Shown here: piece after piece, positions 1 through 12,991 of the stretch
Numbering within the stretch: position 1 is the stretch's first letter
How the letters are laid out: the number at the start of each line of letters is the position of its first letter
NCBI GenBank assembly: GCA_000469685.2
Contig: LS997562.1
Location: 9,748,007-9,812,006, forward strand
Source: Haemonchus contortus
Taxonomy: Eukaryota; Nematoda; Chromadorea; Rhabditida; Trichostrongylidae
Reading direction: 5' to 3'
Length of the DNA: 64,000 bases
The notes under the pieces: model-generated
Databases searched by the model: none
Told to the model about the DNA's origin: nothing
What the model saw: the letters and a program-made list of their open reading frames with translations, nothing else
Made by a program: the position numbers and the translations under genes

Positions 1-56
1 ATTCTCAACTTTGATATGGCAGATATGGCCACTGTATCAGGAGGAGGACTGAATTA

Positions 57-3000
57 CTAAAGCTCGAAACGAACCTTAGCTTTCCGCACAGCCGGTGATG
101 CCGTGAAGGCAGAATCCATAAAGAGACATAACGTCAACTCGAAAGTGTGTTTTCCTCCTGGACCAAGTTGTGGAATTTCAACGCTGACATTTGATGACCA
201 CGTCCGATCAGCTCCCTTAAGTCATACAGCAGCTTTCAGTATTACTGATAAAACAGTAAATAAACAACATTAGGGAAAAAATTCCTACAAATCTCTGAAC
301 CTGCTTGGAAAAATCGGAACACTGAATAATTCCTCAGAGCTAAGCTAAATAGTTGGAAGAAGAATCTCGAAACTGGGTCACTACAGTTTTTCACATGACA
401 GGCGCAAATGTGTTTGTCAACAGCGCAATCTATGCAACCCAAGGACGTGGAAATAAAGAAGTCTGATGTGAATCGTATGAAAAAAAAACATTAGGAAAGT
501 GCAAAAAGTGAGTAGAAAGGCAGAAAAGCTTACAAGAAAAATCAGTAATTAGTACAGCCGTTACGGTTATGATTTTAAGGGGCATTTGCGATTTATCAAA
601 CCAAAAATCAATGTGACACTGAAGAAATCAGGAATTTCAGGATTTTTAAGGATTTTCAAAATCTCACAAAACAGTCCCGTCGAAATACATTAAAAACATG
701 GAGTAAAAAAATGACTTTAACCAACCCCTATTCATTATTCCAAGCGTACTGGTGATTGCGATATCATTGGAAACTAAGACTTGCGGAATAAGTTATGAAG
801 GCCACCGACTTTTTTGTCAGTCAGTCCATGTCTATCCTCCTAGATGAATCAAGGACCAATTAATCAACCCTTGAGATGGAAGACCCGATCGGTCTGAGAA
901 AGATTTACCTTGAGATAGATACATGGATCACGCACCTGTTACCAACAGAACTTTTCGCTTGACCACTTCTTTCATAACCTTCTCACCGTCCTACATTACT
1001 CAATAGCCCAACTCCTTCCACTAGACCACAGCTCTACGTGAAAACCCAGTCTCAGTCACATAACATTTCACTTTGATACCTCAGATTCCTCGATACAGGT
1101 CTTGCACCTCTCTCAGCAAGGAAACGCAACGGAACACTTCTTATTTCGCGCCCTTCGTTTACTCTAGTATTAATGCAGTGTTGTACTGAAGACCTAGGAC
1201 GAGAAGCGTTGGACACATGGGGCAGCTTGGGGTGCAAGCAGATAAATGCGTGAACTGTTTTACGATACGTCACGACATTATGTTCATTTGCTGCCCACAT
1301 GCGTCAATCATTGCTTACGTTAAATGTTGGTTGAAAATAGGAATCCCAGTCAGACTCTTGCCCATCCTTTTCTGCCTTGTATATGGTAAAGGTGGGTATA
1401 GGATGGCTTGGATGCTCGACTAGACAAGTTGCAACGGTTCCAAGCAAAGGACGGCTGTCGGATGGGTTCGCCTGAGCTCCACCTCCCATGAATGATATAG
1501 GAAGCGGAAAGGTGGGTGCAGCAGTTGCATTTGTGCTAAGATTGGGATACGTCTTGTGGGAAGAAATGACTTTCGCTGTTATATCAGTTGATCCGCTTAG
1601 AACATTGCTGAAATGCCGTGAAGAATTCGTCAAACCCCAGAATCAGCTGAAAAGGTGGAGATCTCAAATCGCACCTTTTTTTTTTACAAAAGCGTATAAA
1701 CTTTCCATTGAAGAGTTTCTGACTACTCCCTCTCTTCCCTCCCTTCGTTCCTCCATTCCCTATCTAATGTTTTTGACTACACCGAAATATTGTAAACGCA
1801 TTAATGCTCCCTATATATAGATGTCAATTTATACCTCAGCCGCAAACTACTTAATTGTATTTCGCTATCGTAATAGAAAGAGGGTACACAGCCTTACCAT
1901 AAATTCAATCCCATCATTGGGATCGGAACGAACTTCAACCTTCGAAGAGTCCAGCATCGAACCGGCTTCAACAGTAACATTCACTCGTTGCACAACTCCC
2001 GCCAATAGATCTTAAACAGGCTTTTTTTCCAAAGAAATAAAATGTAACAAAGTGTCTTTAGGTACAATCATTCAGTGTAAAAGTGAAAAATGAAATGGTA
2101 TGCTCCTGGGTCGATGTGTCAACAAATGGGATGAGAGCATGTAAGGGATCCATAGAAAGGATGATAATTTATTAGGTTGAGTAAAAAGTTTTGATCGGCT
2201 TTTCAATTTTCGCTTCAAAAATTCTTATTTCAATGGAAAGAGAATCTCAACTGGTAATATAGTCTCCATCGCTGTCCTCAACATACATCTAGCGATCAGG
2301 CAGTTTCTTGACTCCTGAAGCCCAGAACGGTGGCGGCCGTGATTCAGAAAAGCTGGAGATCTCATTTTTGAGTTCCGAGCAATCATCCAAAATTCCTATC
2401 GCGAAGGTGATGTTTCAGAGCAAGAAACAAATGGTAGTAAGGTGGAGCGAGACCTGACGAATAAGTGGAATGGGGCAGCACTGCCCATCCAAGTTCGGCA
2501 ATTTACTGACAAAACAATTTCGCAACTTGGGGTTGAGCGCTCGTGAAAAAGGCAAGCATTTTCACGCTGCGGACGCTTCTTTCGAACAACGTCGGCCGAA
2601 CTCTGTAGCTGACCAGGGAAGGATCCCAAGTCGAAGTGGCCATTTGAAATGAGACCTACACTGCTAGACGTGTTTTTGGGCGCTGAATTCAAATCTGCAT
2701 TCCAAATTTGTCGAGCGTTTCTCTGAACGGAGTTATGAGGGTGGTTTCAGGGAGCTTAACATGAGAAAACTTAAATTAAATAGATGTTCCGTTCCTCTCA
2801 ACGGCGGCTTGGTGTAGTGGTAAGCGTGACGCTTTCTAGGCGAGAGGCTGGGGTTGGAATTTTTTGGGGGACGTGATTTTTGCACTATATAGAATTCTTC
2901 CTATAAGGACTAGAAAATACTCTTATGGTGAGTTTATCACGTTTTATGACCTTTCAATGCTTTTACTGATATTTATCCACATAAAGTAATACCTCAGTTT

Positions 3001-6000
3001 TACTCGCATGCCCATGCACTCTATATTCACAGTAGGATAACTTTTGTCTGCACTGAATGACAAATGTGATACTCTAGTACGCAACACTTAAAACAAAGAA
3101 GCTTCTCACAATGGGAGCAACGGATGAAAAAGAACTCGTCCATTGCTTCCCACTTACTAACCCCAAATCAGATGGATAACAGAATTGTGTAGGCGTCGCA
3201 AAATCATCCGAGTGAGTGCTTAAGTAGCCGGCGGCATACCATGAATATATGAGAAATTTCCTAAATCTAGCTGGACAGAACTGAAAGTGGACAAGCGATC
3301 GTGAGCAAGGAATGGGGTCTCGTGTGTACACGCAAAAGTTGAGATTATGAGCTATTTCATATGAGGTGGTGCGTTTAACCATATTTTTAAAAGGAAATAA
3401 TAAATAAGCTTTTATCGGTCTGCATTAGCCTAGTAGTAGCCTCGAGCAGGGTGTCAATCCCTTCACCTGCGTTTGTAGATTTAAGGTGCACTGAATAGCT
3501 TTCTGGTCTTCGAGTCCACTATCACCGGCGCCGGTGTTGGTAAGTCCGGAGCTGCTATGCACCATCGCACCCAATCTAGCATCAACACCCACTCTAGCAT
3601 CATCATTGCTCATCATATGCATTTTCCCTCCCGGATCTCCAAATTTTGCGCACTGAGGAATCTCCCACACGGTAACAGGTAGGTAGGTAGGAGAAGGTAT
3701 CAGCAAAGGCATTAAAAGGTCATAAAACGTGATAATCTCACCGTAAGAGTGTTTTCTAGTCCTTAAAGGAAAAATTCTATATAATGCAAAAATCACGTCC
3801 CCCAAAAATTTGAGCCCTAGCCTCTCGCCTATAAAGCGTCACGCTTACCACTACACCAAGCCGCCGTTGAGAGGAACGGAACATCCATGTAATTTAAGTT
3901 TTCTCATGTTAAGCTTCCTGAAACCACCCCCATAACTCCGTTCAGAGAAACGCTCGGCAAATTTGGAGAGCAGATCTGAACTCAGCATCCAAAAACACGT
4001 CTAGCAGTGTAGGTCTCATTTCAAATGGCCACTTCGACTTGGGATCCTTCCCTGGTGAGAAGCGTGATTCCCAGTGGTCACGGTGGAACCCTCAGCAAGT
4101 TATCCAAAGTAGAGCATTCCCTGAGAACGTCCACCGACGACACAGTAAGACCTTCCTCGGACATGGTCCACTTCTCTGCCTGCCTCGAAGATGTTTCGTC
4201 ATGAGGCACCCGTAGGCTGGGATACGATAACCCTTCTGGATGCACCACAGATATTTGCGACAGCCGTCGGTGGATTATGCCCTTACAGTAATTCGTGATA
4301 GACGATAACTCTCAGACAGGATCGGACGAGAGTTGAAGGTTGAAGTCATTTTTGCGAAGCACATACGAGGGAACGCTTATAAATCCCCTGAAGATACAGG
4401 TTAGGGATCGGTCTACCATAACCCATTACGAAGTCCTTCCGAGCGGTCCTACGAAAAAATCTAGAAAGGGACGAAAAGTCGATCAAAACTTTTTACTCAA
4501 CCTAATAGTAAGAAATTTGACTTAAGAGAATAAATGTTGCCCTGATTACTAGGGCTTATAATGGGTTTCATAATCTACGTGGTTGCATTCGCAATTAGAA
4601 GAACAATCAGCTAATTAGGATTTTTCAGTATCACAAGCAGATTGAGATTCAGCAATGCCAAGCACTGCCGTGCAAGTCTTGCTAAAATAAAATAAAGGAT
4701 AAAGCTTTTGGCGTTAATAAATCCCGTCTGAGAAATGTGTCCCCGCACTCGACTTCCATTCAGAGTCGTAGTGGCGTAATGAGTGCGTATGTGGCCTATA
4801 CAATGACTTGCGGTGGCCAGCCGATGTACACGTCAGTGCTCTTTTCCTCCCAGACGAGCCTGGTACCAATTCACCGACCCCGGAGGAATGACAGGCTTGG
4901 TTGGCCTTGGCGGGCATCAATCCGGAACTCGAACCCCTAACCGTGCGTGTGATATAATGCACCACTTGCCACTACACCACCTCCGCCTTTTGCTAAAATA
5001 TCCAGTGCAAAATGGTGAGACCACTGAGCTTCGGGATATTACCGTAGAAAACGAGTAGGCGAACAATCGTTATTCAGGCCTAGAAAATATCTACAAAAGA
5101 CCTGCAAAGGCCTACCAAGTGCCGTTAGCTCCATTGTATCCCTTAACTACCTAAGAGTGGTCTTGATCTTGTTATGGCGAACAACACAGAAACCAAAAAA
5201 TGTATACAGAAAGGCTAGTTATCCAAGGTCAGAAATGATCAGCAATGCCGAAAAGGTTTTCTGCTATTTAGGGAGTGAAGAATTCGATATAAGTATGCAT
5301 GCACTGTATTTAGTTTGCTCAGAAGCATAGCCAAGGACCGAGTTCGAAACGGTATGTACAGAAGACGATGATATGGCCAGAGTAGTGAAGCCAATATTGA
5401 ACAGAAAGATTAGTAATATAGGCGAATTATTAACCACAGGCGAAAAAGACCATAAGCAGCAGATTCGCTATCCTACTTATATAATCGGCTAAGTGTGTCT
5501 GTTCGTGTGTTTGTGTGTGTGTGTGTATGTGTGTGTGTCTGACCGGAAATTCATAACTCCTGTTCCCGTGGACCGAAAGCGTTCAAATTTGGTAGGAGTA
5601 CAGACGGCGTAACGGGAACACTTTTAGTGGGTGGCAGGTTCGGATTTCCGCCCAAAGGGGGCGGGATTTGTGAGGAATAAATGTTCGAGCGAAAATTCAG
5701 AACTCATGTGCCCGTGATCCTAGGGTACTCAAACTTGGTAGGAAATATGGGAACAGGGTGGAAACACTAATGGCAGGTAGCAGGATCAGACTCCGCCTAC
5801 AACGGGCTGGGTTCGTGCAAAAATTCCCAACTCCTGTCCCCGTGATCCTAGAACACTCAAACTTGGTAGGGGTACAGGCGCCATGATGGGAAAACGTATG
5901 GTGGGTGGCAGAACCAGACTTCGCCTACAAGGGGCGGGGTTTGGGCGAAAATTCACATTTCCTGTCCCCATGGACCTCGAAAGCTCAAACTTGGTAGGAA

Positions 6001-9000
6001 TACAGGCGACAGGATGGGAACACTTATGGTGACCAGACTCCGCCCACAGGAGGCGAGGTTTGGAAACACAAGCACAGGAAACTCATAAATCCGATGAAGG
6101 TCTATAATGAAAATCAGCTCATGTGGCCCCGTCTCTCATTGCTAGAGCCCCTAGCGCGCGAGAGCGTGCGTAGCCGCCTGGTTCATTATATAAACAATCA
6201 ACATGCTAACCAAATGCATCGCGAAGTGAAATTTAAACTGATGAGCAACTAGGATTTTGTCTTATTACTATTCAAGCACCCGGAGCCTCCTGCAGAAACG
6301 AAACTCTGCATGATTTCAAAAAGAGTGATGGAGCTGACAACTATCAAGTATAATATTATACACTGAGTTCAGTTATGACGAGAAAGGAAGACTCTTTCTT
6401 TCCATAAGTCAAGAGAGTTTGATTTGCCCTAAAGGCGTCATGAGCTAAGAAAGTTCAGAGAAATGGAGGGCTATCGAGTAAGCATGGAAAACGAAGAAAC
6501 ACTAATTCAAAGAGGAGGGGGTGAGACAGAAAAGTATGATGGGTAAGGCTGGTGGAAATAAAACGGAAAGAAAAAAAGATAGTAAAAAAAGATCCAATGT
6601 CAACGAAGTTTGCTAACCTCTGCTTTGGTCAATCCACAACTTATTCGGAGTGCTCTGCACGAAAATCGTAACCATCCGCTTCGTCTTCACATCGTCAATA
6701 CCTATCGATACCATATCATCAAATAACGTTGCCTGAACGCTATCCAATATGAAGCAACCACGGGACTGCACCAGCCCTGATACTATCTGAAATCACAAAT
6801 TACTAGGAAAGTTATAAATATGGAGTTAAATCATTCACTATTTCATTGCTCCCAGGGTCTAGATCTTGACTGGAGCAGGTGAGCAGGAGTTCTTCGCCTG
6901 ATCGATGCGAGGCCACCGGTGACTTCGAGCGAGAAAGAGATTTCCTACGGTGTTTTGATTTACTTAATGTTATCACACGCGCAACTTGCTCTCGTTCCTG
7001 AATAGAAAACATGGATACGATGTTTAGGTATGGACTATTAACTATCAACGCAGTACAATACTCACACTGAAGTGCACATCGTACACATTCCCTTTTCGCC
7101 TTGACAGTACATGCTCATCGACTTCTCGAAGTTTTAAACGTAGGCAGAAATTTGGAATTGAAAATGGAAACTTTGAAATAACTTCGAAATCAATCGATAC
7201 ACGGCCATTGGGCACTTGTACGATCGGTGTGAAACCTCTGACAGTGGCACGAAACAGATCCTTCGGGATTCCTGGCGGTTCAGCAAGGCTGCAATTACGT
7301 TCGTGACAATCTGACCTAGAACGGCACCGGGAAAAAAGTCTCCAAAAAATTTGATAGTCAGATAGAAGAAGGAAAAAGACAACCTAGACTTCAGAATTCG
7401 GAAAATTTAAGAGAGAAAAGAAGAAATTGAAAAAGGAAGTATAGAGAAAAAAGTGACTACAGTTATTCACAGGCTCATAAAAAATACTCTCCAAAAAAGT
7501 ATAAAATAAAGAACCTTAATTTCTTGGTCCTGTCTCCGTTAGAAAGTTGTTCTATAAACTCTTCGGCAAATTTCTTCCGCTCATCTTCATCGGAGTCATG
7601 CAATGCTACATATAATCTATATGACAGTGACCTGGAAGAAATACCGTACAACATTTAGGACTGTACAGAGGACCAACTGAGCCCAAATTTTGCGTACAAT
7701 TAATACCGTTCAAAGTCAATGTCGTCCTTCAGATGTGGCACAATTCGTTTCATCACATCAACAACTGGCTGAGATTTCGCACCACTTTCCAGCAATGAAG
7801 ATACAAATCGCAGCTCCAATGGCAGTGCTCCAGCGTCTCGATCATTCCTTCTGAAGCTCAAAGCAACATTCAAAAAAGCACTGTGGCTCTCCAAGACGGA
7901 GGTGAGAAGGGAGGGAGAATGGGGTAGGGGGGTGGGGCAGGAGATGGAGTTCATCGTGCTATAGTTCTTGTTTGCCACATGCGCGAGCGCGTCCCAAAAC
8001 AGGACCAATGATGTCAAGAAGCCTTGTTCATTCATTACTTCTCTAATGCACGATTACTACTGGCCGACGCACACATTGATTGATAGAGTAACCGTTACGG
8101 TACGTTCTTCATCCCCTAATTAACCTCTTAATGTAATCTAATACTTCGTTTCTTCCCCGAGCCGTCCTACAGGAGAAAATAAATCGTTCCGGGTGATAGA
8201 TCCCTATGCTTATATCTCGGGACGTACACCTACCAAACAAAGTCAGCTATCGATTACTTGAGAAGGATATCCTGAGTAGTTCCGCCTAATCTTATCCCTA
8301 ATACCAGCTAATCAACTTCACATCATCTCACTACCTAAGGAGCTTTCGCCAGGATTTAGTCAGCTTCCGGAGTAAGCAGTGGCTGCGTCACTTCCTTCAG
8401 GAACACCTTCAACTCCTTCATTCAGGAAGATACTGAATTTCGTAAGTAATAAGACGATCTTCAGATGAAGATAAGGTAAAAGAATCACCAGAACAGTTAA
8501 TGCACCGTTGTGACTACATCCGGAAGCCAAATGACCTTTGGTCTTAGCGCGGCCTCAACCTAATCCAAGCTAACAAAATCCTCTCACAGCTTTTCCTTAC
8601 AACTGCCTCAAGATGGGCTTTTCTAGGTGAAATATTCGAGCCTTAATAGCCTAACATACTCAACAGATGTAGGACATACCAAGCCATCCCGAGGAAAATA
8701 ATCTAAACGGGCTAGGTTAAAAATTAGCATGAACAGATAAACAAAGAAGTCCAAAGATTTCAGATGAGTCGCCACCCTTGCGAATTCAAACTCGATTTAG
8801 GAATACTATCTCATAATAAGGGAGAAAATCCGAAATCTTTCTCTACCGAACAACGAACCTCATCCACTCAGCCATCTTCCAACCGATGTATGCAGCCTGT
8901 CTAGTTCTCCCACACTGCATTAGGGTAGCCGAAGCTAATTCGTGTGCCTTGAAAAACTGCGAAGCGAAATTGTTGGGTGACTGAAGAACTTCTCGAAGAT

Positions 9001-12000
9001 ACTCTCCACTTCCACTTGAATCGTCAGAGGCAGAAAGCCATTCACAAAGCGATGACCGTGTTTCTGACGGACCACTTTCCGGCAATTCTGCCAAATCCAA
9101 CATCTAAACATCGGAAAGTCAACACGTGGATCAATATTTAGCATAAAGATGTGATCAAAAACAATAATAATGAAATTATGAAGCGAAAATGAGCCCTCCC
9201 AGAGGAATACTTCTTCACTAAAATGTAAAAAACCTCCGCGCATCCTCTCTGAATTTGAAAAAAAAAACATTCAGTGGAACACACGCTTAAGCATAATCCT
9301 TATAACACTCACGGAGTAGAATCTTTGCGTTTGAATACCACATAAAGCTGCGGCAGCTCCTTCGACGGTTGACGGATCGGCGAGCAAACCAGCAATATGT
9401 AACGCTTCGCTCGAAACAACAAGACACCAACATGCTAGGCGAGCAATGGATACATTCATCTGCAAAAATTGAAATATTACCCAGCCACAAAAAACAGCTG
9501 AAATTGAGAGCATTGAAAGTGACTGATATCTCCTTTTATACTTCAAACTTCTCCGGAAACGACTAACAAATGCCAGTTAGATGATTGCGGAAATGATTAA
9601 TCAAGAAGTTCTTATCAGTGAAGCATGAAGGAAATCTTGAAAGAAAACAGACAGACACAGTCTACTGAAAACTCACCAAAGCAGTTCGTGACTGTTCCAA
9701 AACGATATTCATCACTCGATGCGTATATCGCAATACAAGAGCAGCGAAATCAACCCTGAGCGACGGTGGGGCACCACGTGAACGATGTTTTGCGTTGTAC
9801 TGAGAGAGACTCAACAGAATCTGTTGTGCCAGAAGAAAATGTCGAATGGCTAAAACGAGACGAGCCATTTTGAGTCAAGCGCATCAGCACTTTGGGGAAA
9901 CGACTTTCGCTATTCAAAAGCTCATACAATTTATTTTGATATATCTCAAACCAAAAAAAGATGATATAGAAAGAAAAACCAATAAGCAAAAGATACAATA
10001 ATCGCAATCCTCACCAACAAGACTGTGATCTTTCTTGCAATCAAGTTTTGGCTGCTCGAATGATGAATAAAGTGACCGAAACGGAAGACTAGCTGCTCGA
10101 AGAGCAACAAGCCAACGCGGTTCCCGTCCTGCTAGAAATAAGGCACCTAATTTCACTCTTACTATAAAACCATCAAAACAATCAAAAATAAGAAATAATG
10201 TAGCCTTGAGTAGCCTAAAAGCCACCTCTCTGCACCTGTCCTTCCTAAAAATCTCCATATCTTGGATAAAGCCTCGAGTGACGAAAAATTTCAAAAGTGC
10301 AGAGTTAGCTAACCGTGGAGAAGGGAACGCAAGTCAAAAACAATTACAACTAGAGAACAGCTCAGTACTTACCGTCTTCTTCAGCCATTTTGTTGATGAC
10401 ATCGAAAAGATGAACGTCAAGATCATCATACATTTGCATCGCATGTTCATACGCTCCGAGACTCCAATATAATCGAGCAAACTCCATCTAAACATGGCTA
10501 ATATCAGCATTAACTGACTTAGGACGTACTACAAAAAGCATAAATCTATCCGCAGCACATCGCTGAACAAGTAAACTACAGTTTTCAAAAATACAAATAG
10601 GAAACCACTTGTTACTCACTGTTGATGAACAAAACGTTGACAGACTCCAATTCATTTCGATATATTTCTCCCTAGCAGTGATGAGAGATGCTTCCCAGGT
10701 GTCACTGAGAATGTCGAGGTGGGCAAGCAAAGCAGTTTGTACCGCTTGCACCAGACCCATAAACGAGCCATGTTCTACTGATTCAGACACTTCGATCAGC
10801 CTTAAAATTTATGATTTTGCTCAGATTCCCTAGATTACTGCAAGCCTCTCCACGAAGAGATCACAATGCACAAAAAAAAAACAAATCGAGGGATTGGTTG
10901 AATTAACAGAAATTCTACGCAATCTGTTACCATATCTTTATAGAAAAATATGGAAGTGACTTCGAAAAAAAAAACCAAAAATCTATAAACGGCACAAACC
11001 TCGAGGTATGCTTACTGAAATCATGTTTCAATCTCTCTATCAAAGCTGGTCTATTCTTCTTCTCTTTTGCTCTGGTCGAATCAATGATGATTAACCATTG
11101 CACATCACTTTTAGTGCTTACCTAAAGCTAAGTAAGATGCAAAAATGAAATGAAACAACTGCTGTCTTATAATAGGTCAAAAGGAAAATCCTTGGAAGTA
11201 AAGTTCAAAAGTGCCACCAACCTTGGCGAACCATTCGGAAACATTATAACGGACAGAAGTTCGATATTCATCCACCGACTGAAAAATCATGGATTTGAAA
11301 CAGCATTCTTTATATGGACTATGACATACCGCTGAATCTATCACAAATACATGAAGATACGCAATGTTCGGCAGATCCGAATATGTCATATGTGGCCCGA
11401 AACATAGGCTTTCATCGAACGCACAAAATTTCAATGAAAACGTCAAAGGATGCGGGAAAGGCTTTCCTTGCCTAAAACAAAAGTTAGATTTCTAGAAGTG
11501 GGAAAGGAATTGTTGTAGAAATCTAGCAAAAAAAGACGATTAAACGGATTGAGTGATGTAAAAAGAGCTGATTCACCAATTCCTACTGAAATTATACCAG
11601 GGCGAAACACTCCAGAGAAGGCAAATCATAACAAATTCGGATTGGTCCTTATCGAACCCGGCTCTAACAAATGGGCCCGAGTCAGTTACGCTTTTCGTAT
11701 TTTCCATATTTTAAAGGTAATGAAATGAAATTAGTCTCGCCTAGGCAGGGACACTGACTGACACCGATTGCCCATCGAAAGTCATTGTAAACAATCATCA
11801 AAACATCTTTGATTACAAACAGGAACCTAAAGCTCTGGGTATTTCAGGACCAACATTAAGCTCCTCGTCATTATCATTTGGGTATAGTTGCAGTACAGAT
11901 AGTCAAAACCATAATCAGAATGAACTTTTAGACAAAAGTATGTAGAAGACGGGAAAACAATTGTAACGGGTTTGTGGTTCAGAAACCTCGATAACTGATC

Positions 12001-12978
12001 AACTCAACATTAAAAAATTGCTTTTTATGCTCGTTCAGCTATGATTGTAGCACATCCAAATGGTAAAGATGTTTTGTCTTTTGTCTGATTGAGTCACAAT
12101 TCTAGCACAGCTTAATCACCCTTCCATCTTCTGAATCAGAAGAACGATCAACACTTTTCTCGGCCTCGAGAAAAGTATTTCTGACAAGTGCATTAGGGTT
12201 CAGCTAAGTGGGAAACGAAATGGTAATGAAGTACACTATAAAATGGTAGCTTGTGTACAGACTGCTGTCCAGACTTAAGTTCCACAGATATCCTGGAAAT
12301 CGAGATCAAGACAACGCAAACGCACATCAGGCTTTTTCGAAATCGTTACCCCATCTCCACAATGAAGAGATTTCCCAAGCACTTACGAGCTTACGTCGAC
12401 GTGAATCAGAAACAATTTGAGGGATCTTAAGTTTTTTTTCATTTTTAGGAGAAGAAATAAAAAAGAGAAAGAGAAATAAAAAATATTTTATTTGATTTTC
12501 AATTACATTTCCTCATGAAATTTATTTGACTACCATTCACATCAGTACCATGATGTCATGTGCCCTATAAGCACCATAGCCTTTCACTGCCTAATGCAAA
12601 TATGAAAGAAACTTACGGCAGATAAATAATAATGGAACGAGAAAACAAACAATACACAAAATTATTCATTATTCATATTGAAGACATGGGATATAAAAAA
12701 AAACAGTGATACTAAGAGTAAGCTTGATCGAAGCTCACTAACCTTTTCCATACAACTGGCTGTTGCAAAAAGCGAGCCGTAATCGCATTTTGATATGCAA
12801 TGAAACCATTATCACTGCCTTTACCTAAAATAAACGATATTCAAACGAAAAGGCAAAGTAGTATTGGAAATCTTAAAGCTATTGATTAGACGGCAAACAA
12901 CTTACATGTCACCGTAACTTGATGAGGTTTATGTGCTCGTAGTAAACTGGCCAGATCATACCTCCACTTCTGGTCCAT
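57..12978 (-). CDS. trpp-10: TRAPPC10-like TRAPP II subunit, multi-exon
   Basis: Subunit of the TRAPP II vesicle-tethering/Rab-activating complex at the Golgi. Coding exons, 5' to 3': 12978-12906, 12824-12743, 11471-11330, 11278-11222, 11121-11000, 10800-10620, 10487-10373, 10131-10015, 9849-9677, 9459-9313, 9103-8847, 7880-7707, 7631-7515, 7315-7066, 6997-6839, 6786-6618, 2010-1898, then a tentative 1607-1319, and the last 215-57. The first 17 join in phase (816 codons). Family matches seen: HQVTVTCKGSDNGF near the N terminus, DVQWLIIIDSTRAKEKKNRP, the MYDDLDVHLFDV block matching QYDELDALF, FKAHELASATLMQCGRTRQA matching the helical repeat, DLDPGSNEI matching LEPGANQ, and DLLAGVVQRVNVTVEAG. 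The C-terminal exon (WSSNVSVEIPQLGPGG, stop at 57-59) fits the terminal beta-rich domain. The model is shorter than human TRAPPC10 (about 1,260 aa), so C-terminal exons are probably missing between 216 and 1897. Identity is secure; the 3' structure is not. Confidence 0.88.
1319..1607 (-). CDS. Tentative 3' exon of the TRAPPC10-like gene
   Basis: A 96-codon open stretch on the minus strand is bounded by a TTTCAG acceptor (just above 1607) and an AAC|gtaagc donor (below 1319). It reads SGSTDITAKVISSHKTYPNL and, later, LVEHPSHPIPTFTIYKAEKD. It needs two bases from the previous exon, whereas the exon at 1898-2010 ends in phase 0 at its best donor. Either a small exon lies between them, or the alternative donor eight bases further into the intron (CT|gtgtac) is used. 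I do not recognise this segment in the TRAPPC10 family, although the region is poorly conserved. Confidence 0.4.
2612..4056. repeat. Long inverted repeat, 360-bp arms with tRNA-like core
   Basis: Arms 2612-2971 and 3698-4056 are reverse complements with only scattered mismatches, separated by about 726 bases. Each arm holds a tRNA-like stretch (left about 2803-2860, right about 3812-3870): GGCGGCTTGGTGTAGTGGTA carries a good A-box, and GGGGTTGGAAT looks like a decayed B-box. The outer boundaries are sharp: similarity starts at ACCAGGGAAGGATCCC. It could be a fold-back transposon or two SINE-like copies inserted in opposite orientation. No transposase reading frame was recognised in the spacer. 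Confidence 0.8.
4679..4689. repeat. Left target-site duplication of SINE copy A
   Basis: TTGCTAAAATA here is identical to 4990-5000 on the other side of the element. Confidence 0.75.
4690..4989 (-). mobile_element. SINE-like element, copy A, with 11-bp target-site duplication
   Basis: On the minus strand the head is GGCGGAGGTGGTGTAGTGGC (A-box), followed about 35 bases on by GGGGTTCGAGTTCC (B-box), as in tRNA-derived Pol III promoters. The body contains GCAAGTCATTGTATAGG, shared with copies B and C. The direct repeat TTGCTAAAATA flanks it at 4679-4689 and 4990-5000, which is a target-site duplication and shows true insertion. Length is about 300 bp. There is no coding capacity, so mobilisation would depend on a LINE partner. 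Confidence 0.8.
4990..5000. repeat. Right target-site duplication of SINE copy A
   Basis: TTGCTAAAATA follows the element head and is identical to 4679-4689. Confidence 0.75.
5493..5539. repeat. GT microsatellite
   Basis: An interrupted GT-dinucleotide run lies directly before the minisatellite array, inside the TRAPPC10 intron. Confidence 0.85.
5541..6070. repeat. Diverged minisatellite, about four units of roughly 130-150 bp
   Basis: Four diverged units begin near 5541, 5691, 5816 and 5944. Each reads roughly 'aaaattcAnaActCcTGTcCCCGTG..cct', then 'CTCAAACTTGGTAGG', then 'GGCGGGGTTTG'. Divergence between units is moderate, so the array is old. It is intronic, with no open frame conserved across units. 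Confidence 0.8.
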
Positions 12979-12991
12979 ACACCTTATATCT
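12979..12991 (-). promoter_or_regulatory. Possible spliced-leader acceptor before the TRAPPC10 start
   Basis: Reading the minus strand, GTGTTACAG ends 11 bases before the start codon at 12978. Nematode outrons end in such an acceptor, so this could be an SL trans-splice site. It decides the ATG chosen, but there is no in-frame stop directly upstream, so an extra 5' exon is not excluded. Confidence 0.35.

Larger units (their letters stand above)
2011..6617 (-). other. 4.6-kb repeat-filled intron of the TRAPPC10-like gene
   Basis: The intron runs from the donor after WIDQSR (below 6618) to a TTTAAG acceptor above 2010. It contains a long inverted repeat (2612-4056), a SINE-like insertion (4690-4989), a GT microsatellite (about 5493-5539) and a diverged minisatellite (5541-6070). 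No coding exon was recognised in it. Confidence 0.7.

Noticed and set aside
2803..2860. tRNA gene in the inverted-repeat arm
   Set aside because: A-box is good but the B-box is mutated and no full cloverleaf can be drawn; treated as SINE-like.
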